From Candidatus Nanopelagicales bacterium (GTDB lineage Bacteria > Actinomycetota > Actinomycetes > S36-B12), in the NCBI GenBank assembly GCA_030830865.1, contig JAURME010000144.1:1-39359 (forward strand): DNA of 39,359 nucleotides, in the 5' to 3' direction. Of the stretch, positions 35,119 through 39,359 are shown piece by piece. Positions within the stretch are counted from its first letter, which is position 1; each line of letters starts with the position of its first letter. The position numbers and the translations under genes are program-made. Under the pieces are notes generated by a model. It did not search any database. It was not told the DNA's origin and saw only the letters and a list, made by a program, of their open reading frames with translations.

Positions 35119-35400
35119 ATGGTCCTTGTGCGGATCCCAGAGTTCCTGCGCCCGAGCGTTGGCGATGCCGACGTGCTGACGGCCGACGGCCGGTGTGTCC
35201 GCGACCTCGTGATGGATCTCGACGCGCGCTATCCCGGTCTCGCTGAGCGACTCCTCGATGACAGTGGACTGCGTCGCTATATCAACGTGTACGTCGGCCC
35301 TGACGACATCCGGTTCGTGGACGGCCTGGACACGTGCGTCACTGACGGCCAGACCGTCCTGATCCTCCCGGCATCGTCCGGGGGAATGCTCCTGCCCTGA
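35119..35400 (+). CDS. MoaD/ThiS-family sulfur carrier, CysO-like, with residues after GG
   Basis: A 93-residue ubiquitin-fold protein resembling actinobacterial CysO (RIPEFLRP, LDARYPGLAERLLDD, INVYVGPDDIRFVDGLDT, VLILPASSGG). Sulfur carriers use a C-terminal Gly-Gly thiocarboxylate; here GG (88-89) is followed by MLLP, so either the tail must be removed first or the protein is not a standard carrier. In M. tuberculosis the order is mec-cysO-cysM; neither the metalloprotease nor cysM is present here. The track start at 35047 is replaced by the ATG at 35119, which has a -10 box 6 nt upstream. Confidence 0.85.
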   Translation: MVLVRIPEFLRPSVGDADVLTADGRCVRDLVMDLDARYPGLAERLLDDSGLRRYINVYVGPDDIRFVDGLDTCVTDGQTVLILPASSGGMLLP

Positions 35401-35448
35401 CGCTCGGCTGACACACCCTGAGGGCCCGCCCTCTACGCTGGGCGCACC

Positions 35449-36243
35449 ATGAACGACGCGGCGATCGGCATCTTCGACTCCGGCTTCGGCGGCCTCACCG
35501 TCGCGAGGGCCGTGCTCGACCAGTTGCCGCACGAGCCCGTGCGCTACGTCGGTGACACGGCTCGTGGCCCCTACGGCCCGCGGCCGATCGCCGAGGTCAG
35601 GTCCTTCTCGCTGGAGATCATGGATCGCCTCGTCAATGACGGGGTCAAGATGCTCGTCATCGCCTGCAACTCGGCCAGCGCTGCGACCCTGCGCGATGCC
35701 CGCGAGCGGTACGACGTTCCTGTGGTCGAGGTCGTTCACCCGGCGGTGCGTCGGTCGGTGGCGGCGACTCGGACCGGCCGCGTGGGGGTGATCGGCACGA
35801 CCGCCACGATCACGTCCGGTGCGTACAACGACGCTTTCGCCGCCGCTCCGCAGGTCAACCTCACCACCACGGCATGCCCTCGCTTCGTGGAGTTCGTCGA
35901 AGGTGGCGTCACCTCGGGTCCGGAACTGATCGAGGTCGCCACCGAGTACCTCGCCCCGATGAAGGACGCTGACGTCGACACGCTCGTCCTCGGCTGCACG
36001 CACTACCCGCTGCTCACCGGTGTGCTCTCCTATGTGATGGGAGAGGAGGTCACCCTCGTCTCCAGTGCGGAGGAGACCGCGAAGGACGTCTATCGCACGC
36101 TCGTGGCCCACGACCTCCTGCGTCATCCTGACCTTCCCGCCCCGGAGCATCAGTTCCTCGTCACCGGGGATCCTGAGGAGTTCCAGCGCCTCGGCCGCCG
36201 ATTCCTCGGCCCGGAGATCGGCTCCGTGGAGCTGGCCCCCTGA
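35449..36243 (+). CDS. murI: Glutamate racemase
   Basis: A 264-residue racemase that makes D-glutamate for peptidoglycan. The two catalytic cysteines are Cys73 (IACNSASA) and Cys183 (LGCTHYPLL), with the N-terminal [20 protein letters not shown] box lies 9 nt before the ATG. It precedes the MBL hydrolase gene by 17 nt in the conserved murI-MBL-rph-rdgB order. Confidence 0.97.
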   Translation: MNDAAIGIFDSGFGGLTVARAVLDQLPHEPVRYVGDTARGPYGPRPIAEVRSFSLEIMDRLVNDGVKMLVIACNSASAATLRDARERYDVPVVEVVHPAVRRSVAATRTGRVGVIGTTATITSGAYNDAFAAAPQVNLTTTACPRFVEFVEGGVTSGPELIEVATEYLAPMKDADVDTLVLGCTHYPLLTGVLSYVMGEEVTLVSSAEETAKDVYRTLVAHDLLRHPDLPAPEHQFLVTGDPEEFQRLGRRFLGPEIGSVELAP

Positions 36244-36260
36244 GGTGGGGTGCGCGACCC

Positions 36261-37010
36261 ATGAGATTGACCGTCCTCGGCTGCGCGGGCTCCTACCCCT
36301 CTGCCGAGTCTCCCGCCTCGTCCTACCTCATCGAGCACGACGGTCACCGGATCGTCCTCGATCTGGGCAACGGGTCCGTCGGGGCGCTGCAGGGACACAT
36401 CGCCCTGACGTGGCCGGGAGCGCTGGACGCCGTCGTGCTGAGCCACTGCCACCTCGACCACTGTGCCGACCTGGGCTCGCTCTACGTCCAGAGGCACTAC
36501 TACTCGTCAACCACTGAACGCCTCCCCGTGCTCGGCCCCTCAGATTCCCGATCCCGCGCTGTCGGGATCTACGGCAAGGCCGACGAGGCGGGTCTGGATG
36601 AGGAGTTCGACTTCGTGACCTTCGGGCGCGAGCCCATGCTCGTGGGCCCGTTCACCATCGAGGTCGCGCGCGCCGTGCATCCGGTCGAGGCCTACTCGGT
36701 GCGCGTGACTGCCGGGGGTCGTTCGATCACCTACTCCGGTGACACGGCCATCAACGATCGGCTCATCGACCTGGCGCGGGACACGGATGTGGCCCTGTTC
36801 GAGGCGTCATTCATCGGGACGGACTTCCCGCCCGGCGTCCACATGAGCGCGGGAGAGGCCGGACGCGCCGCGCGCGAGGCGGGTGCCTCGCGTCTTGTCG
36901 TGACACACCTGGTGTCCATGAACGACCCGGCGGTGGTGCTCGCCGAGGCCACGGCGGCGTTCGACGGGCCGGCGACGCTTGCGGCGTCCGGCCTCGTCAT
37001 CGACGTCTAG
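36261..37010 (+). CDS. MBL-fold metallohydrolase (Rv1339-like)
   Basis: A 249-residue metallo-beta-lactamase-fold hydrolase with the metal motif LSHCHLDHCADL (HxHxDH) and later DTA, EASF and THL elements. Between murI and rph in M. tuberculosis lies Rv1339, reported as a cAMP phosphodiesterase; the matching position and length suggest the same role. RNase Z-like activity is the alternative. An AGGTGGGG lies before the ATG. Confidence 0.9.
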   Translation: MRLTVLGCAGSYPSAESPASSYLIEHDGHRIVLDLGNGSVGALQGHIALTWPGALDAVVLSHCHLDHCADLGSLYVQRHYYSSTTERLPVLGPSDSRSRAVGIYGKADEAGLDEEFDFVTFGREPMLVGPFTIEVARAVHPVEAYSVRVTAGGRSITYSGDTAINDRLIDLARDTDVALFEASFIGTDFPPGVHMSAGEAGRAAREAGASRLVVTHLVSMNDPAVVLAEATAAFDGPATLAASGLVIDV

Positions 37011-37033
37011 AACTGCGTCGTCTGCGGGGCCGA

Positions 37034-37039
37034 TAACGT
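37034..37039 (+). promoter_or_regulatory. -10 box for leaderless rph transcript
   Basis: TAACGT ends 7 nt before the rph ATG at 37047. Confidence 0.45.
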
Positions 37040-37046
37040 AACCCGC

Positions 37047-37790
37047 ATGACTCGCTCCGACGGCCGTGCGGCCGACCAGCTCCGTCCCATCAGCTTCGAG
37101 CGGGGGTGGCTTGAGCAGGCCGAGGGCTCAGCTCTTGTGTCCTTCGGTCGCACACGTGTGCTGTGCACCGCGTCGTTCTCGGCGGACATACCGCGCTGGC
37201 TCAAGGGCTCCGGCAAGGGCTGGGTCACTGCGGAGTACGCCATGCTGCCCCGCGCCACAAACACCCGCAACGCCCGTGAGTCGGTCAAGGGCAAGCTCGG
37301 CGGCCGCACCCAGGAGATCTCGCGTCTCATCGGCCGCAGCCTGCGGGCCGTCGTCGACATGGATGTGTTGGGTGAGAACAGCATCCTCATCGACTGCGAT
37401 GTGCTGCAGGCTGACGGAGGCACGCGAACCGCCGCGATCACCGGTGCGTACGTCGCGCTGGCGGACTCCATCACGTGGGCTCAGGCCAACGGTCTGCTCG
37501 CGCCGGGTGTCAATCCGCTGAAGGGCTCGGTGGCCGCCGTGAGCGTCGGCATCGTCGAGGGGGAGCCGCGTCTTGACCTGCACTACGACGACGATGTCAA
37601 CGCCGACACCGATATGAACGTCGTCATGACCGGTGACGGCCGGTTCGTCGAGGTGCAGGGCACCGCAGAGGGCGAGCCGTTCGACCGGGCGCTGCTCGAC
37701 CAGCTTCTCGCGCTCGCGGGTGATGGCTGCGCGCAACTGGCCGCGCTGCAGGCCGAGGCTCTTGCTGCACCGCTCCAGAAGCGGGGCTGA
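37047..37790 (+). CDS. rph: Ribonuclease PH
   Basis: A 247-residue phosphorolytic 3'-5' exoribonuclease that trims tRNA 3' ends, active as a hexamer. The family stretches [34 protein letters not shown] and [23 protein letters not shown] are complete. It is followed one base later by rdgB, the normal pairing. Confidence 0.97.
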   Translation: MTRSDGRAADQLRPISFERGWLEQAEGSALVSFGRTRVLCTASFSADIPRWLKGSGKGWVTAEYAMLPRATNTRNARESVKGKLGGRTQEISRLIGRSLRAVVDMDVLGENSILIDCDVLQADGGTRTAAITGAYVALADSITWAQANGLLAPGVNPLKGSVAAVSVGIVEGEPRLDLHYDDDVNADTDMNVVMTGDGRFVEVQGTAEGEPFDRALLDQLLALAGDGCAQLAALQAEALAAPLQKRG

Positions 37791-37791
37791 C

Positions 37792-38400
37792 GTGGCCGCG
37801 CAGATCGTCCTCGCGACGCGCAATCGCAAGAAGCTCGACGAACTGCACCGCATCCTCGACGCCGAGGGCATGGACGTGGAGATCCTGTCCCTCGATGAGT
37901 TTCCCGACGCCCCCGAGGTCGCGGAGACGGAGTCGTCGTTCGCCGGCAACGCGCTGCTGAAGGCCCGCGCGATCGCCGAGGCGACCGGCCTGCCGGCCGT
38001 GGCCGATGACTCCGGCCTGTGCGTCGACGCGCTGAACGGCATGCCGGGCGTGCTCAGCGCCCGCTGGGCCGGCGGTCACGGTGACGATGCCGCGAACCTC
38101 GATCTCGTTCTCGCCCAGATCGCTGACGTGCCGGATCGTCGTCGTGGGGCGTCGTTCCAATGCGCGGCCGCGATCGCGCTGCCGGACGGCACCGAGCGCG
38201 TGGTCGAGGGGGAGATCACCGGCAGCCTGCTGCGCGAGCGTCGGGGCGAGAACGGGTTCGGCTACGACCCGATCTTCGTGCCGATCGCCCATCAGGTGAC
38301 GACCGCCGAGATGACGGCCACGGAGAAGGACTCGATCAGCCACCGCGGCCGCGCGATGCGCGCTCTGGCACCGGTGCTGCGCGACCTGTTGGGGCTGTAA
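37792..38400 (+). CDS. rdgB: XTP/dITP diphosphatase (RdgB/HAM1)
   Basis: A 202-residue pyrophosphatase that removes ITP, XTP and their deoxy forms from the nucleotide pool. LATRNRKKLDEL, VADDSGLCVDAL, SARWAG, GFGYDPIF and MTATEKDSISHRGRA are all present. The GTG at 37792 is one base after the rph stop; the track start at 37633 lies inside rph. Confidence 0.96.
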   Translation: MAAQIVLATRNRKKLDELHRILDAEGMDVEILSLDEFPDAPEVAETESSFAGNALLKARAIAEATGLPAVADDSGLCVDALNGMPGVLSARWAGGHGDDAANLDLVLAQIADVPDRRRGASFQCAAAIALPDGTERVVEGEITGSLLRERRGENGFGYDPIFVPIAHQVTTAEMTATEKDSISHRGRAMRALAPVLRDLLGL

Positions 38401-38430
38401 CCGGACGACATTTCTCACGAGAGACTCGAG

Positions 38431-38512
38431 TGCGGAAGGCGGGACTTGAACCCGCACGCCCGAAGGCATCGGCCCCTAAAACCGACGTGTCTGCCAATTC
38501 CACCACTTCCGC
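38431..38512 (-). tRNA. tRNA-Leu (UAG anticodon)
   Basis: On the minus strand GCGGAAG pairs with CTTCCGC A. The anticodon loop TTTAGGG shows TAG, reading CUA codons. A long variable arm (GCC TTCG GGC) and the T-arm GCGGG TTCAAGT CCCGC are typical of leucine tRNAs. CCA is not encoded. Confidence 0.95.
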
Positions 38513-38524
38513 GTGGCGCTCATC

Positions 38525-39021
38525 CTAGGCAGCCGTCGACCCGTTGCCGCGCGCGGTCATCTTCCGGCAGAAGCTGGGGGTCTGCGAGTGGCAATTCGGG
38601 CAGAGGAACTGAAGATTCTCTCGGCGGCAGTCGAGTGAGTCTCCGTTGATGTGATCGACATGCAGGGTGAGCGGGCGGCCGTTCCACTCAGCTCCGGTAC
38701 CGCACTCAGCGCATACCGGCGGGATGCCGACTTCCAGCAGTGCTCGTCGGAGGAGGTGGGGTCTTGCCCGCCGGTCAAGATCGTGTCGCGTGATGAGAAT
38801 GGTGCTGCCGTCTTCCTGCGGTTCGGGAACGTCTTTCCCCTGTTGTGTGCCTCTCCCGTGAAGTGGCTGGTGTCCAGCCCGAGGCTCGTGATGCGTTTGC
38901 TGATGTGGAAGTGGGAACCGCCAGCGGGCTTGATGCCCAACAGGCGCATGACTCCGGCGATGGATTCGGACTGCTCGACAGCAGAGGTGATGTCTTCGTC
39001 GGAGTATCGGTAGCGCGCCAT
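38525..39021 (-). pseudogene. HNH endonuclease, frameshifted
   Basis: The start frame (MARYRYSDEDITSAVEQSES) leads through LLGIKPAGGSHFHISKRI to HNRGK, then loses sense. From about 38833-38840, a TTTCCCC run, another frame reads EDGSTILITRHDLD, then RARPHLLRRALLEVGIPPVCAECG and the HNH core LHVDHINGDSLDCRRENLQFLCPNCHSQT to a TAG at 38525. Losing one base in the homopolymer joins them. The whole product would be about 165 residues: an N-terminal helix-turn-helix-like part and a C-terminal HNH nuclease with two zinc-binding CxxC pairs, a common stand-alone type of unknown target. The ATG follows a TAGCGT box by 6 nt. Confidence 0.8.
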
Positions 39022-39027
39022 GTCAGG

Positions 39028-39033
39028 ACGCTA
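39028..39033 (-). promoter_or_regulatory. -10 box of the HNH gene
   Basis: Minus-strand TAGCGT ends 6 nt before the ATG at 39021. Confidence 0.4.
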
Positions 39034-39053
39034 CGTCGCACCTCTGACAGTCA

Positions 39054-39118
39054 CCGCCGAGTCCACGGCTATCTATCACAAGACCAGCGGTTGTGACAGA
39101 TAGCCGTGGACTCGGCGG
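39054..39118 (-). terminator. 28-bp hairpin after bcp
   Basis: Arms 39054-39081 and 39091-39118 match at 27 of 28 positions with a 9-nt loop; the odd pair is a G-U wobble in the minus-strand transcript, the bcp direction. It ends 1 nt past the bcp stop. Confidence 0.75.
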
Positions 39119-39119
39119 A

Positions 39120-39359
39120 TCAGGCCGCGATGCCGAGGTCGCGCATCAACTTCGCCACGTGACCTGTGGCCTTCACGTTGTAGAACGCGTGCTCGATCAC
39201 GCCCTTGGGCGAGATCACGAACGTGCACCGGATCACGCCGGTGACGACCTTCCCGTACAGCTTCTTCTCGCCAAACGCGCCGTAGGCGGTGAGGACCTCC
39301 TTGTCCGGATCGGACAGCAGCGGGAACGTAAGACCGTCGTGCTCGCGGAACTTCACCAG
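39120..39359 (-). CDS. bcp: Thioredoxin-dependent peroxiredoxin (Bcp), 3' part
   Basis: The last 79 residues of a peroxiredoxin Q/Bcp protein that reduces peroxides using thioredoxin. LTFPLLSDPDKEVLTAYGAFGEKKLYGK, the RCTFVISPKGVI strand and the C-terminal VKATGHVAKLMRDLG are family features. The peroxidatic Cys and the N-terminus lie beyond the window edge, so this entry is partial. A strong hairpin follows the stop. Confidence 0.92.
   Translation of the reverse strand: MVKFREHDGLTFPLLSDPDKEVLTAYGAFGEKKLYGKVVTGVIRCTFVISPKGVIEHAFYNVKATGHVAKLMRDLGIAA

Overview
The window is high-GC chromosomal DNA from an actinobacterium, probably an aquatic one. The evidence is a WhiB-family protein, a CysO-like sulfur carrier, DUF3039 and DUF2017 genes, and two conserved actinobacterial neighbourhoods: prfB-ftsE-ftsX-smpB-ssrA and clpS-DUF2017-(cysO-like)-murI-MBL-rph-rdgB. 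It also carries a xanthorhodopsin/actinorhodopsin-like proton pump of the kind common in sunlit-water actinobacteria. The species cannot be named from the sequence alone.

Layout. 1-5.3 kb: the 3' end of prfB (with an in-frame amber codon), a zinc alcohol dehydrogenase, ftsE-ftsX, a translationally coupled DUF4436-like membrane protein, smpB and the tmRNA gene. 5.3-12.5 kb: cold-shock protein, a secreted-protein gene with several frame breaks, an EamA exporter, a TetR regulator divergent from a frameshifted KstD-like flavoprotein, a MASE1-CHASE-GGDEF diguanylate cyclase and a NUDIX hydrolase. 12.5-18 kb: SMP-30 lactonase, ThpR, aldo/keto reductase, TrmB, an S51-type peptidase and an MFS transporter. 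17.7-20.9 kb: a CsoR-family regulator, copZ and copA, divergent from an AhpD-like protein across a shared operator; a second copy of that operator sits at the trxA promoter 8.6 kb away. 20.9-26.7 kb: C-S lyase-type aminotransferase, secreted SGNH protein, GTP-dependent PEPCK, ornithine carbamoyltransferase, WhiB and thioredoxin. 26.8-33 kb: DUF3039, a solute-binding lipoprotein with a CTG start, HdeD, IclR, a repeat-bearing secreted protein, PBP4-type DacB and a GH18 hydrolase. 33.1-38.4 kb: clpS, DUF2017, the rhodopsin (opposite strand), cysO-like, murI, MBL hydrolase, rph and rdgB. 38.4-39.4 kb: tRNA-Leu(UAG), a frameshifted HNH endonuclease gene and the 3' end of a bcp peroxiredoxin.

How the parts connect. 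Ribosome rescue (SmpB plus tmRNA), termination (RF2) and ClpS proteolysis are housekeeping. Copper export (CopZ, CopA) is linked by matching operator palindromes to two thiol-redox proteins (AhpD-like and TrxA), under a CsoR-family regulator that keeps two cysteines but lacks the copper-ligand histidine. This is the most interesting regulatory circuit I see. The rhodopsin occupies the slot where the CysO-releasing metalloprotease usually sits. Many genes start 6-7 nt after a TAnnnT/CAGAAT-like -10 box, so leaderless mRNAs look common.

Three genes carry single-base-type frame breaks and prfB carries a nonsense codon. Several breaks lie at homopolymers, so consensus error has to be excluded before calling them genuine pseudogenes.
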